From Carex sylvatica (taxonomy: Eukaryota > Streptophyta > Magnoliopsida > Poales > Cyperaceae), in assembly GCA_964058845.1 (NCBI GenBank), contig CAXKVR010000243.1, forward strand, positions 1-64,000: 64,000 nucleotides of DNA. Reading direction: 5' to 3'. This document shows positions 21,824 through 34,784 of this stretch, piece by piece. Positions within the stretch are counted from its first letter, which is position 1; each line of letters begins with the position of its first letter. The translations under genes were made by a program, and so were the position numbers. The notes beneath the pieces are model-generated. The model was not told the DNA's origin. It saw only the letters and a program-made list of their open reading frames with translations, and did no database searches.

Positions 21824-22023
21824 GGAGTAGGTCCGATGCCCATTGGACCTACTTTTAGATTCGATGGACTCTATCACCGTACAATTAGCATTAAGATCTG
21901 TGCGCATAGAAATTGATAAAAACTCCCACAAATTTTAATATGGAGTGCACGAATCTTAATTCAATTAGATGATCACAACACCCATCGAACCAAAGTAGGT
22001 CCAATGAGCATCGGACCTACTCC
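21824..22023. mobile_element. 200-bp MITE with 43-bp inverted ends (GGAGTAGGTCCGATG)
   Basis: The left arm GGAGTAGGTCCGATGCCCAT, continuing TTGGACCTACTTT, is mirrored at 21980-22023 with about three mismatches. No clear target duplication was found. It abuts the unexplained open frame at 22029-22240. Confidence 0.7.
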
Positions 22024-22028
22024 GACTC

Positions 22029-22240
22029 CATTGTTCCTGGCCTCCATACCCATGATAATATCCAAAATGTCCCCATGGTGCTCCTCTGATTCTGCCATGA
22101 CTAGAAAAAGGCCAAGCTCCAAAGAAAGCGTCAAAAATTCTTGTGCCAGAGTTACCTGTTCTGGTAAATCCTTAACATCAGAGGATAGAATTATTGTTAA
22201 CTTAAGATAAGAATTATTACATCTACTTTCACATCAAAAA
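22029..22240 (-). other. Possible coding exon or gene fragment, unidentified
   Basis: On the minus strand the frame from a TGA near 22240 runs open for about 85 codons into the MITE at 21824-22023. The part outside the MITE has unusually normal amino acid composition for this AT-rich region, including SSDVKDLPEQVTLAQEFL and MAESEEHHGDILDIIMGMEA. There is no ATG until the middle, which would suit an internal exon. I do not recognise the family. It may be a gene fragment left by a deletion or captured by an element, or chance. Confidence 0.25.
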
Positions 22241-22976
22241 TATAATCAAAATAATAGAAAAATTCGATTAATCTAAGTATTATAAATCAAATCAAAGAAA
22301 CAGAATTATAAGTTTGGTAAATCGATTCAACCAAACTAGCATAAAAGATCTAATTTATAACTAATAATGCAAGTGCTAATTGATCATTTATGAATTTATA
22401 TATTACAACACTAATATAATATTTACTAATGATTTTTTTTTGTATGTTTTGGTTTATTTTTTTTAATTGTAAGGATCGAATCATAAATGAAAAACCTTAC
22501 TACATGTAATTTTGAAACTGAGCTCGAATCAAATAAATCGAATAAATAAACTTTTTGCCAAAATAAATAATCTTGGTTGGATTAAAATAAAAATATAAAC
22601 CATTTCAACACCCCTAATCTCAGAGAAGACTATAATCACTGCATTGCTGATTATTTTCTATAATTAATCCTTTTAGAAAAAAAAATTAGTAATCAAGCCT
22701 TCTAAAATATCAACATCCATAAGAATTCAACTTAAATTTTTCAGATAAAAAACATTATCTTCTGTTACTAGATCACAAATTGTCTCTCACTTTTAATTAT
22801 ATTGTTATAGCTTTCTCTAAAAAAAATGTTATATCTTGTGAAATTAAAATTTTGACGACCTTAATATTTCAATCAATGTATTTTATTGAATTTGGACGGT
22901 CCGAATAAAAAAGTAAAAGTTAAGTTGTATTGATTTTGATTTAGAACGATACGTGACATGAAATATGAATAGTCTT
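22241..22976. other. AT-rich intergenic DNA, nothing recognisable
   Basis: No domain-bearing frame, RNA gene or delimitable repeat. Confidence 0.5.
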
Positions 22977-22984
22977 TATTAATA

Positions 22985-23517
22985 GGGGAAATTTCGTGCA
23001 CCCTTCATAAACTTTAAAATTATGTATTTTCCTCTCTAAATTTCAATATACATCCTCTCTAAACTTCCAAAATTCACAAATATATTTATTTTATTTTATT
23101 TTATATTATAACTCATCTTAAATCTATAAAATATCCATTTTATTCTTCATTAAAAGCATAAAAATGTATCTTGTTTAAGAATTATGTTGGTCTTATATTT
23201 AATTATTTTTCAGACAAAATAGGTATTTTATAAAGAATAAGAATTTAATGGGCATCCAATTTCCGAGGGAAAAATATATATTTTCTAAAGGTACACGGTA
23301 TAATAAGCATTATATAAGATCAACATTTTATTTAAACAAACTACAAATTTTGTAAGCTTTTAATAAAGAGTAAAATGGATATATAGTAAATATAAAACGA
23401 GGTTCAATATAAAGACAATAAAATGGATAAATTCGTGAGTTTTGAATGTTACTTTCAAAGTTTAGAGAGAAAATATGTAATTTTAAATTTTTTGAGAGGG
23501 ATATGTGAAATCCTCCC
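22985..23517. mobile_element. 533-bp Mutator-like MITE with perfect 9-bp target duplication
   Basis: The ends are GGGGAAATTTC and the inverse of GAAATCCTCCC. The 9-bp TTATTAATA flanks both sides (22976-22984 and 23518-23526). The arms are mutually inverted over much of the length (TCTCTAAACTT versus AAGTTTAGAGAGAAAA). No coding capacity. Confidence 0.75.
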
Positions 23518-23526
23518 TTATTAATA

Positions 23527-25249
23527 TTAGCAATCACGTCAATGTACAAAAATAGAAGGAAATCACTTGCAAATATAAATGAAAGCATGATTTTGTGATT
23601 TTTTTTTCAATTTCTTATTTTCCTAAATGTGATTATTTCAAGAGAAGGTGACAATCCTATTTGCTTTCTTATTAATTAATGCGGGCAATATTTATTGTGA
23701 GATCGTAAAATTTAATTTTAAAATAAGGGGACTTATGACGGTCATAAATTTTAAAGTATGCATCATTTTGTGTATGTCAGATCATAAGCTCAAATTTAAT
23801 CAAACATAATCAAATGAATTATTCATTATTCAATATTCATAGACTCAGGCGAACAAATAAAAATAAAATGTGGGGTTAAGAAAAGGTATTACAGTGTAAT
23901 TTTTTAATACAGAAGGGTTGAAAAGTATTAATACATAAAAAATTATAATTTTATTTTATAGAGAGGCTTAGTATTCTTTTTTAAACAATTACACTGTTAT
24001 TTAACATTTATTACACTGTTAAAGTTTGAATAAGTTGCAACATATTACCTCACAAACTCTCTGACTAAAAGACTTGGTAGACAGACTAGCAAGGGGACCA
24101 AATTTTGCAAATATTATTTTGTTATTTTCAAGTCTTTTCAGTCCCAAATTTGACATGGTCAACTTTATTCATTACATGAATTTTGTTGGCCATTTATTTT
24201 TCTCCTTTTTCCCTCCCAATGCTATGAATGAAAAAAAGATTCATGTCTGAAAAACTGAAAATTGCAGTGACAGGATTAATTCATGTTGTTTGATTTCAAA
24301 TTATTTTTAAAAATGAGGAACTTTTCTTCAAATTATTTTCAAACGGTCCCACAATTTTTCTTTATATATTTATGATTTCACTATTAATTACCCTGGGTCA
24401 TCTAACTCTATTCAAAAGGCACGAGTTGAAATGAAGCAACAAAGCTGATTAATATTTGACAAATATTATATTTATAAATCAGAGAACCAACATATACTAT
24501 ATATTTCATTTAAAAGTACAGTTCCATTGCTCATTCTTTTAAATCTTAAAAAATAAAAAATAAATTATGGGAAATAAGATTGATATTTTCTTCGATTAAC
24601 TAATCAAACTAAACTATTAATTTTCACAATTTACCACACCATTGGCTATGAACCTCTCCCAAATAAGAGCCCGGGTGGAAAAGAGAAATGAAATGAGAGA
24701 GGGCCAGTGAATTTTACATAATCTATTGAGACCAAATCAATAATTCGGTTTCAAAAGTTTTCAAATTATCTGTAACGAATACACGTTGCAAGTTACAGAC
24801 TACTGGATTGAAATGAAACTATTAATTTGGTTTCAGTAGATACTCCAATGAATTGAATTATTAGTTCTGTTTTTTCTATGAAATCGAAAAAAATCAATCT
24901 TGTTTCTAGTAATTTTATTTTAATTTCTAAAATAAAAAAATTGTAACATCTAGTTCGAAAAGCAAGGATCAAATCTGCTCCGAATAGGAGACCCTCATTT
25001 CCCCCTTCTCTCTCTCTCTCTATCTCCAAAACCAGCATTTAATGAGATCCACTATACTAAAAAAGTGAGGTCCAATGAGATCATTAAAAAGTAGCGGTCT
25101 AAGTTTTATATATAAATATCTAGTTGATATATATAGACATCTGGTTCATTTATATAAGCCCCCAAGGAAAAAGAGGATGCTTCTTTTCTTGAGAAAAGAA
25201 GCAGATTTGAATCGCGGAAGCAAGAGCAAGAAAATTTGGACATAATTGG
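23527..25249. other. AT-rich intergenic DNA
   Basis: No gene recognised. A CT-rich tract lies near 25005-25025. An inverted TTCTTTTCTTGAGAAAAGAAG sequence near 25177-25197 is a short palindrome related to the foldback MITE at 20814-21048. Confidence 0.45.
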
Positions 25250-25252
25250 CTA

Positions 25253-25440
25253 GGATGTGTTTGGATGGAGCAAAAATAGCACTAATTCGAAAATAGCACT
25301 AACCCACTATTTTTTATTTGTCTTTTATAAGTAAACTCACTATTTTATTAACTCAATTAAAAATTAAATTAGTTACTATTCTCAAACTTAAAATTAGCTT
25401 TATTCTTACTCTATTGTTTGTTTCATTCAATCGTAAACGA
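25253..25440. repeat. GGATGGAGCAAAAATAGCAC foldback repeat, copy 1
   Basis: A repeat of about 190 bases shared with 56388-56550. It starts GTGTTTGGATGGAGCAAAAA and ends with TTGTTTCATTCAA, roughly inverse ends, with TTACTATTCTCAAACTT inside. The structure suits a hAT- or Harbinger-type MITE; no target duplication was confirmed. Confidence 0.6.
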
Positions 25441-27215
25441 ATACTGTCGGTTATTTTTTTTCCAAAGTTTTTATTAGCGCCATGATGGCTCCTTGGTGAA
25501 TGGTGCTTAACATGAAAATTAAAATAGCAAAGATGCCGTGACAAAAAAGCCTTTACATGCCTTTCTTTTTTCATGCTTAATCATTTCATTCGGAGATTTT
25601 GACAAGCTCCCAACTTTGGTTAGGATGTATAATTTGTCACCGTATGGTTGCTTCTTTAATCATTTTTTCAAAGCAACACAATAATTTTCAAGCCATTATT
25701 AGTTGCAAGAGATGTGATTTGTCATCTCAAAGCCACACCTCCAAGGACCAACTATCTTTAAACTGTGCTTCATAATATCTTTATAATTAAAGGAAAATTA
25801 AAGGAAAATTAAAGAAAAGAAGGAAAAAGAAGGAACGCATGAGCCTGACCACATGTGATAATTGACACGTGGTTACCAATTTCAGAATAATATTTTTGTG
25901 AGGAGCTGAGAAAATGGAACAGAGTAAAAGTGAGCAAAATTTTACGGAGAAATAGTGTCTTTTATGATATAGAAAGTTCTATGGATTATGATCTCCACCA
26001 AAATTATATGAAATAACAACTTGATTATTGCAACAGTTTGAAAATATAAATTTTGAGTTGTTATTAAAATTGTAACGTAGAGACTTCTTAGAAAATTCAA
26101 GAAATAATTTTGAGATAAAAAAGGTTTAAGGACCAATTTATTGTTTTATCAAAATTTACAGGTTAAATTTATAATATTCATTTTTTATGTAATCCCCCCT
26201 AATATATTAAGAAATTACGTTTCGACTCATATCAATTGGGCTGTCAAATTAAGGCCTTCAATAGAAATCTATAAAACTTCTGCAGCCCAGTGAGCTCATA
26301 ACAAGAAAGCCCTCTTCCTTCATTGTTCATACATTTTTTATTTTATTTTATTTTGTGGAAACTTCAGGTTTTTATTCTTGAACTTCACTCAAATAAATTT
26401 ATTTGCCAACTTTTTATTTGCATTAATTTATTCTACATTATAATATTTTAAGGATAATTCAATTAGTCTTTACAACTTTAGAAAATATTGAAGTTTTATC
26501 TCAATTTTTTTTTTGCCTAAAATTGATACTTATATCTTTGAGAATAAGTTATATTGTCCCTTTTTAGAATAATTAATAGAAGATTGTTATTGACTGGGTG
26601 ATGAATATGAGAAATTAATTGGAGGAATAGATAGTCAATTCTATTTTTGTTTTTAAATATAGTAAGTCATTCACTGGACGAAAATGACCAGGTAATTAAT
26701 AAATTACGCTTGTTTATGTTGATTCCTAGTTAAAACCTATGAAGGGTTAGATTAACTAATTCAGAGTTGTTGGAAACCTACAATTTTTTTATGGCACAAA
26801 TTATTTTAAAGGTTAACTATGGATGTGATTGTAACTTCCAAGTACAAATTGTGATGGGGTATTGGAATGCATAACTATACCCTTACATAATTTATTTTTC
26901 CAAGAGAACTACAAACAGGTGGTGCTAGCCACCTTTTAGATAAAAATAAAATAAAATAAACCTATATTTCAATTTTGAAATTTTGTGATATTGATATGAA
27001 TCAGAGTTTTAAATAATTAATTATTTTCAGAACTTAAAAACTACAGTGCTATCAGCCGTTTTCTTTTTAATATAGTTCTAAATATCTAATTATAATTGTT
27101 TTTTTAGTCTTTCTGCAATGAAGTGATATTGTTATTTAGAACTTATTTTTCCCATATGTTTATGACAGATCATTTAATTTAAGTAATTATATATATCGCC
27201 ACTTTAAAACACCAA
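25441..27215. other. AT-rich intergenic DNA, nothing recognisable
   Basis: No domain-bearing reading frame. A G-box-like GACACGTGG lies near 25865-25873, with no gene nearby to assign it to. Confidence 0.45.
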
Positions 27216-28625
27216 ATTTCATAAGAAGTCTGGCTAGCAAAACACATGGCTACCTCCATAAGCTAGTTGATCTGTAATGGCAAAAAAACAAGGAAGCTAT
27301 GTGACCTGTCAGATATATTTATTGATATAGCCTCTGCTCCCCACCAACCAACAATTGCCGAAATAAATGCCAACCCTATTGTAATTTGTAAATGATCACT
27401 GTTACATGCTTAGAAACAACAAAGTTAAGCAACAAGCAAAGTCACATGACACTTTGTACTTGAATTATAAGATTATCTGTTGATCAAAATAGTTTTGTAA
27501 TCAAAATTTTGAGGCTAATTTTTTTTCTCATATATATTTTTATTTCATGTTTTTTTTTTAATCAAAGAGCAAGAAACATACACTATTCTGTTGTAAATGG
27601 TTCACTTCATATAAAATAATAAAATCAAGTTTTCTCTAAATCAACTGTCAGCAATTCATTTCTTTTCTTCAAAGCAATACTTCCTCCTAATAGTTTTTGA
27701 AAAAAAGGAAAACAAAATTCCTTATGTAAACACCAAGTTATGTTGTATCAATACGGTTATGGATATCGTATTGAATACAATATGGATACAGGGATATAAC
27801 TAATAATCCGTAATACAAGTATTTTCAAAAATCTATGATATGATAAGCTTGTTATATATATATTTTATTATTTTAATTATGATATTTATATTAATCATAC
27901 TCATAAATTAAATCAAACTTGCACAAAAAAATTAGAGCCTTAACCCGTGTATAAATTAAATACCATAGTTACTAGTATATATCGCATAAGATAGTCTAAT
28001 ACAGTGATAAAGAGTTATAGGTCTCAACTAATAAAATTCAAGTTTGAATCACGCAAGGAGTAAATTTTTTCACAATTCAAACCTAACGAGTCAGGAGTGT
28101 ATCAGAGCGTTAAGGATACTCCATATAATTCGATACGCTAACTTTATCGGATACCGAAATACATATCAATATCCAATTTGGATCCAAGTTCTTATACCAA
28201 GTATCATAGGGGCCAGATAATATTTGTGCATGCAAGTTTAAATTGAGTATATTTTTTGTTGTTATCTTTTTTCTTTTGAAAAACTTGTTGTTATCTTTTT
28301 GTTTAATTTTTTGTGTGGTCCATTTTGTATAAATTACATAATTAAATACCTTGATACTGATTTGAAAACTAAACATTTGATTAATTAATTTCTCTTATAT
28401 TTTTCGTAAAGAGGTCTGATCAGGCACAAGCACATGGCCACCTCCGAAAGTTAGGCACCTGTCAGATTTATTTATTGATTTTTAAATTTTTCTACTTTGT
28501 ACGATAATTGCTTGTGCTCCCCACCAACGAGCAACTGCCAAAATAAATGCGATTCCCGATTATAAATGAGCACTGTTACATACTTACATGTTACAAAAGC
28601 ATAGTCAAAATTCGAAAGCAAAAAG
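27216..28625. repeat. Pair of diverged direct repeats (about 200 bp each, 1.2 kb apart)
   Basis: 27225-27425 and 28420-28600 share, in order, CACATGGC, ACCTCC, ACCTGTCAGAT, TTTATTGAT, TGCTCCCCACCAAC, CAACTGCC/CAATTGCC, AAATAAATGC and CACTGTTACAT. The order is kept while spacers diverge, as in a duplicated noncoding block under some constraint or an old repeat. No coding frame is shared. Confidence 0.6.
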
Positions 28626-28664
28626 GAAATTCATGCGATAGTACTATATTTTATTTCTTATTTT

Positions 28665-28735
28665 GACACGTGTCTTCAGGTCAGAGGTTGAACCTTTTTT
28701 TAGAATCTATCACGTGTCTTCAGCTCAGAGGTTAC
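28665..28735. promoter_or_regulatory. Duplicated G-box (ABRE-like) element
   Basis: CACGTGTCTTCAG followed by GTCAGAGGTT occurs at 28667-28689 and again, with one change, at 28711-28733. The first copy contains the palindrome GACACGTGTC (28665-28674). G-boxes bind bZIP and bHLH factors. No gene is adjacent, so a regulatory role is unproven. Confidence 0.35.
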
Positions 28736-28759
28736 ACTTTTTGCATTGTGCTAAATAAA

Positions 28760-30100
28760 TTTTTTTTTTTTTTAGAAGATGGTACAGGTTCAGCTGAAGT
28801 TTTTTTTAGAAACCGTAAATAAATAAATAAATTATCAAACCATACTTAATTATTTTGATTTTTACAAAAACTATATGAATCGAGATGTTATTTCGGTTCG
28901 AAGAGTTTATTTTTTCGTGCCGAATTGTCATTTTGATCTGAGATGTTTTCACAAGTTTATACCAACAGCTACATCATTTTTTTTCGAAACCTATGAAAAC
29001 AGTTCGGACCGGAATGACAATTTTGTTTGAAGAAAAAAATACTTCAGACCGAAATGGCATCTCAGCTCTTATGAAGTGCATTGCTTCGGACCGAAATGAC
29101 ATCTCAGTTCTACAAAAGATTGTTTTTTTTCTGATTTCGAGACCGCACATATGAAATGCATTGCTTGTGCTACTAAATTAAAAGCTGATTCTCAATATAA
29201 TTATTAATTGGAGATATTTTCGAATTTATTGTGAAAACATTATTTCTGCATTTGCAGACAGTATTTATTAAATTATTAATTTAATAATTTAATTTAATAA
29301 AGGATGAATCCAAATGCGGAAATAAAGCCTTTATTAAATTATTTTAGAAGTACTGCAATTTTTTCAAGTCGTTATCACAAAGGAAAACTGGTTCATTTGA
29401 ATTATCAACCAGTAAGAGCCTATTTGATCATTATTTACATTTTTTTCAGATTGTTTTAGTACATTAATATATTTTATAGTATCAGCAATTCAGCATATAA
29501 GTGTGAATAAATTTTGTACTTAGTGTAAATATTTTTGTAACTAATTTATGCATGTTCATATTTATATTATGATTTTATATAATATTTAGGAAGTACAAAC
29601 ATTAGATAATTTTGGTTTTTCAGTTTTTTAATTGAAAATGAACAAATTAAGTAATTCAATAATTCAAATGAAAGGGATATAGCATATTGTAGACCTGCTA
29701 ATGAGCCGGATCAAGCACAAATCTCGGCCGGCTCTATCAACCTTCAGTAAAGGCCCGACTCGAACTCGGATCAAATATGAAGGAAAAAGTTCGGCTCGAT
29801 TCGGTCCATTTGCTCAACTCAGCTCAGTCCGAACTCGGCTCGATCCAAAACTCGGCCCGTGGCCCATAAGTCTGAGTTGTGAATAAGTCGCTGATTTTCA
29901 TTTAATTTATATGTAGCGATAAACAATAAAAATAGCTGCTTGATTGAAGGCTGCCTGACTTTTAACTTTTCACATCACAATAAAAATAAACTAATAACTT
30001 CTTAATAATTTAGCAATCTTCACATTACAAATCAAATCAAATGTTAAATCACATAAATGTAACGGTGAAGAAAATAAACAAAAACATAAAAAAAAAACTT
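28760..30100. other. Intergenic repeat DNA including a CTCGGCTCG-rich hAT-like fragment
   Basis: 28880-29130 contains several copies of GACCGAAATGRCATCTCAG. 29690-29885 starts TAGACCTGCTAATGAGCCG and is filled with ACTCGG/GGCTCG motifs, typical of nonautonomous hAT subterminal DNA. No gene recognised. Confidence 0.45.
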
Positions 30101-30365
30101 GAAAACAGTGAAGAGCAAAAGTTACTTGAACCATTTCTGACATCTAATTCAACTCAAGCATAGTGCAAACTTTTCAAAAGGATTTTGATAGTATCAAACA
30201 TAGCCCCAAACTGAGCAGAAAAACATCGACAAAAAGTCAATTCCAGCTCTGGAATATGAACGGAAAGCTACCAGTTGATGATGACTTGCCAAATCCTCTT
30301 CAAGAAACAAAATTGGTATCACATCTAGTAGAGCTAGTAGAGCCAAGACCTACATCGAATTAGAT
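30101..30365 (+). other. Possible gene fragment of unknown type
   Basis: Two adjoining open frames (ending near 30163 and 30363) have less biased composition than surrounding DNA; the second contains QLWNMNGKLPVDDDLPNP. No start codon context, domain or family is recognisable. A SINE interrupts sequence 150 bases downstream. It may be a decayed exon or chance. Confidence 0.2.
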
Positions 30366-30522
30366 GTGTGATTGTGAGTGCCAATTAAAATTCACTTTTT
30401 TTTCAATATACTATCAATTACATGGACATGAAAGTAGGTACCAATACCGATTTATGCTGAAACTGAGAATAAATCTACAGCTCCAGCTCAAACATTGACT
30501 GCCCCTTTAACCCAGCAACCTT

Positions 30523-30669
30523 TGAGAACTAGCCTTTGGTCTAGTGGCAAAGGCACATGGTCTCTATGTGAAAGGTCATGAGTTCGAAATCCAGATGGAA
30601 GAAATTCTTTGTTATAATAACAAGGGTATTAAATAATTGGGTGGCTCAACCTCCAACCTTTGCTCAAAA
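30523..30669 (+). mobile_element. tRNA-derived SINE with perfect 14-bp target duplication
   Basis: The element carries a pol III A box (TGGTCTAGTGGCAAAGGC near 30538) and a B box (GGTCATGAGTTCGAAATCC near 30574), followed by a tRNA-unrelated tail ending TTTGCTCAAAAA. The 14-bp AACCCAGCAACCTT flanks it on both sides (30509-30522 and 30670-30683). The intact duplication points to a fairly recent insertion. Related elements occur at 34785-34914, 34930-35056 and 63625-63720. Confidence 0.88.
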
Positions 30670-30689
30670 AACCCAGCAACCTTCATTTC

Positions 30690-31516
30690 AACTGCATCAG
30701 AGGTGGATAGAAGAACAACAGGTGTACAAAAGCATTGGATGCTGAATAAGAAGGTGCATAGGTTTAGAGAGCATTGATTTCTCAGTTTTTACAGTAATTG
30801 AAATGGAATAAATAAATAAATAGAAGGCTACAATTAATGGGCTTTTATATTTCGCTTAGGCCTGGATTTTTGCTTAGAAGATCCGAAATCATAACAACAT
30901 GACCAATATGGCACAGCCTTCTTTACAATTTTATTAAAAAATAAATTGCAATATTTACAAAAATTGGTTTAAATGTATAAAACATTTATAAAATTGTTGC
31001 CTAGTTGAACAATTGTTTCCTTCAATGACTGTAATATTTCTAAAATCATAACTTTTTTAATTAATATTATTGATTTTGTTTTGAAATAGTCAAACTTAAA
31101 TTTAATAAAAACAACATTATTATACAAAAATGAAGATATTCGTATCGACTTTTGAGACTTTGTACTTCTACGACGGATTAACAAAACCGAAGAAAAATAA
31201 AATCGAATCTTTCTATGCAATTATTTTTCAATACGACCAAGAAAATTTGTTTGCTTCAATTCAAAGAAATTAAAATGTAGACCAAAGATTCTTAGAAAGA
31301 TTTGTGTTTCTTCGCGGCAATAAAATAAAACATAAGGATTAACTAGAAACTTTGTCATATTGCACGGAAAATCTGAGATTAGATTCGAATCACATTAAAT
31401 TAGCTCATATATATATATATATATACTTTCTCCCTACGCCAAGAAAACTATGCATTAATGTATACAATGTTACTGGTAGGACTACCAAATTAACAGATGC
31501 CGACTTGCCTTGAGAT
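30690..31516. other. AT-rich intergenic DNA, nothing recognisable
   Basis: Contains a short (TA)n run at about 31408-31426. No gene or bounded repeat supported. Confidence 0.5.
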
Positions 31517-31525
31517 AATGTTTGA

Positions 31526-31847
31526 CCGAAATTTTTATTTATACCATATTTCAAAAAAAAAAAAAAAACTAAAAAATCACGTTTTTTTAGAATTCGAAAA
31601 ATACCAAGGTCACCAATTCAATCTGCGATCTCATTCTTGAGGGGTGCAAATTGAATTGGAGGCCCCAAAAACCTAAAAATACAATGTAATATACTGATAT
31701 TTAAGTTTTTAGGGGAGCTCCAATTCAATATACGGCCACTCAAGAATAGAGCTGCAGATTGAATTGGTGACCCTGGTATTTTTCAAATTTTCTAATTTCA
31801 GAAATATTTTGATTTTTTTTTATATATAGTATTAATAAAAATTTCGG
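31526..31847. mobile_element. 322-bp Mutator-like MITE, family G copy 1
   Basis: Inverted ends CCGAAATTTTTATTTATACC and the inverse of AATAAAAATTTCGG. The flanking 9-mers AATGTTTGA (31517-31525) and AATGTTTAA (31848-31856) differ at one base. The arms contain CAATTCAATCTGCGATCTCA and its inverse. Copy 2 lies at 55362-55675. Confidence 0.75.
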
Positions 31848-31856
31848 AATGTTTAA

Positions 31857-32722
31857 TTGGAAGAGTAAGGCCACACAATATTGTACATAAACGTATATTG
31901 TTCTCAACTATATAATATGGATTGATATCTTAATATTAAAAATTTAAATAATTGATTTGAATTGTAAAATATGATATTCAATTTACTTGTCAATTAAATT
32001 ATATATTTTTTAACTATTTTTTAATTAGCAGAAAATCACTTCATCTAAAGATTCTGGTGATTTTTCTATCTATTAAAAAAAATGCAAAAATGTATAATAT
32101 TATAGTTTGCAAGTACATTTACATATAATAATTATGAAAAATAATTTAAATTGATTATTTAAATTTTGAAAATGAAGACATTGATTTATAGCACACATCA
32201 ATATGCTCTATCTATATTACTGTAGTCGGGAGCAGACTCACATAAAGTCAGGATAAGACATCTCTTCGACTCAGAAATCTCAAAAAGAAAACGAGAAAGA
32301 TGAATATGACATGGACGTCAAAAGAAAACGAGAAAGATGGATATGACAAACTAATTATTAAGTTTAATCTGCGTCGTTCATTTGACTCAACAAACAAAAT
32401 ATGTTAATTTTTTAACACAAGCTGTCCAATGACCGATCGATAATTAGTGTTAAAGTTAGAATTAATTCATTGAATTATGATTGATAAATGGTAAATTGGG
32501 GTTAATCACTTAATCTCATTTCCTTTTATTCTATAAACTCAATTAGTTAATGACTTTAAATCTAATTAACTATTTAAATCCAACTATCTATTTGTTAGTC
32601 CTATACTGACGAAAATTCTGACTCCAAAATATATTACAAAAAGTTTATTAATGTTACAACTGATTATTTTTTATACTTTTTGTAAAGACAAAAAATGATA
32701 GGGACCAAATGATTTAAACTAC
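31857..32722. other. AT-rich intergenic DNA, nothing recognisable
   Basis: A short direct repeat AAAAGAAAACGAGAAAGATG occurs twice near 32283-32340. No gene supported. Confidence 0.5.
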
Positions 32723-32730
32723 AATGTGCG

Positions 32731-33818
32731 TAGAGGTAGCACCTCTACCCGATTACCCGGATCCGATTCAAAACCGAACCGGATCCGACTCGGATCTGAT
32801 TAATTTAGATAGGGTATGGTTTAAAAAATATAACTAGTTAAATTATGGGTAAGGTTACAAAATTAATAATTTAATATCCGATCCGGAACCGATACTGTAA
32901 TGGGTAGGATGTGAGTTTCATGTAATTATCCGACTCATAACCGAACCCGACCCGATACCCGTATAAATACCCGATAAAATATATATTAATAACTATTAAT
33001 ATATAAAAATACAACTTTGCATATTAATTTTTGCATAAGTCGTGATGAGCCTATTACTTTTTCACAACTTGAATGTTAGAAAATATAATGCGACTACATT
33101 CGCTATGTTTATACATACTGATGTATGCCAAATTTATTCCTTCCGTAACAGCTGTATTAATTTTTTAAATAAAATTTATTGCTATGAATACATCATTCAA
33201 TATTTACCTTAATATCCTCTGCATAATAATGAAATTTTATTGCTCTCATTGATATGTCATTTATACAAATTATTAGTATTTCATTCATAGATTTTTTGAA
33301 CCATAGAAAAGAAAATCGTCATCTCCAATATTTTACTTTCTAAAAATTATATCTCTTCTTCAACCAAAGAGTTATTATTTTTATTGTGTTATGTAACATG
33401 ATATATTTTATTATTTATGAACAAGGTTAATAGTATAATTTTTATTTTGCAGTAGTTTTTAATTTATATTACAATGATTTATGATATGAGATGTTTAAAA
33501 ATTATTATATTTAAATATAAATAATTTTTCAAATGCTAATTTGGAGTTGTGACATATATACATCCGCTTCGGATCCGGAACTATCCCGTATCCGATTCGG
33601 ACCCGATAATCTACAAACAAGTTATGGGTATCTATCTACCCAGAACTGAAAGATTGGACCAGAAATATTTTCAGATAGATAGGTATCCGGATCCGAACCC
33701 GATCCGATTTGAAATAAATAAGTATATGAATCGAAATTCAAACCCAAATATTTTTAAGGTACGAATTCAAATATAATAGTATCCGGATCCGATCCGACCT
33801 GACCCGATAGCACCTCTT
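32731..33818. mobile_element. Nonautonomous hAT element, about 1.1 kb
   Basis: The left end TAGAGGTAGC and the right end, inverse of GCACCTCTT, are inverted. Flanking 8-mers AATGTGCG (32723-32730) and TATGTGCG (33819-33826) differ at one base. Both subterminal regions are packed with GGATCCGA, ACCCGA and CGGATCC motifs, with an AT-rich centre. No transposase. It was probably mobilised in trans. Confidence 0.75.
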
Positions 33819-33826
33819 TATGTGCG

Positions 33827-34784
33827 CACAAAGGGACCCAAGATTGCTAGTTATCATATTCATATTTCCATTACCGAAATGAACGGGAAGTGGTGTTTTG
33901 GGGCCCACTTGCAGTTTCATTGTCTTATGAATATATTACATATACGATATGATACTGTAAATAGGAATGAGATGAGCTGCTCTTCAAATCTCTATTATTC
34001 CCTGTTCTTCTCTCTATTTCTCTCCTGTCTCTCTCTCTCTTTTTTTTTTCTCTCCTCTTTGAAATGAGAGATAGAGAGTAAAAAGGGCTGCAGGACCTGC
34101 TTTTTCAATGAAAAAAAAAATTAGATGCTGAAATATATTAAATTTGATATAATTTGAAAATTAATTAATTATTTAATGAGCGATTTGAATTATTATTGAT
34201 TTAATTTTTATAGACCTTTACTGCTGATAACAAAACATTCGAACCAATAATATTCAATACATTATCTATCTAAATAATAAAAAAAACACCTATATATATT
34301 TATTTTAGTTCTGACGAATTTTGAAACAAATTTTCTCGCTGTAAAAGTATACGAATGCTTATGTCATATTTTTACAAAAAAAAAAAATACTTCGTTTGTC
34401 AAGAACTTTAAAAAAAAAAGATTGTAAAAATATGATTATGTTTAAATAATTATACAAATATGTCGTACTCAGAAAATTGTGTCCCGCTTTATCTTTTTTT
34501 TTGGGCATGTTCTGGCCCAAACCACTAATGTACACTCTATTAAGTGCAGATAAATAATTACAGATAACACAAACAAAAAATATGACAAGATGCATAAAAA
34601 TATATTAGTTTGACCGAGACTATTTTAACTGGATGTTTGTCAAACTTAATATAATTTTAGTCTCATTAATATTTTTTATTAAAAGAAATTTTAATCTGGA
34701 TCTTCATAAATTTAAAATCATTTGATTCAGGATAAAATATCAAATTTTATTATTTTTAATGGACATTACATATATATTTTTTTA
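33827..34784. other. Intergenic DNA with CT-rich tract
   Basis: Around 33975-34110 a CTCTTT/GAGAG-rich inverted pair (GAGCTGCTCTTCAAAT and its partner) suggests a decayed foldback MITE related to that at 49989. The rest is AT-rich without recognisable genes. Confidence 0.4.
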
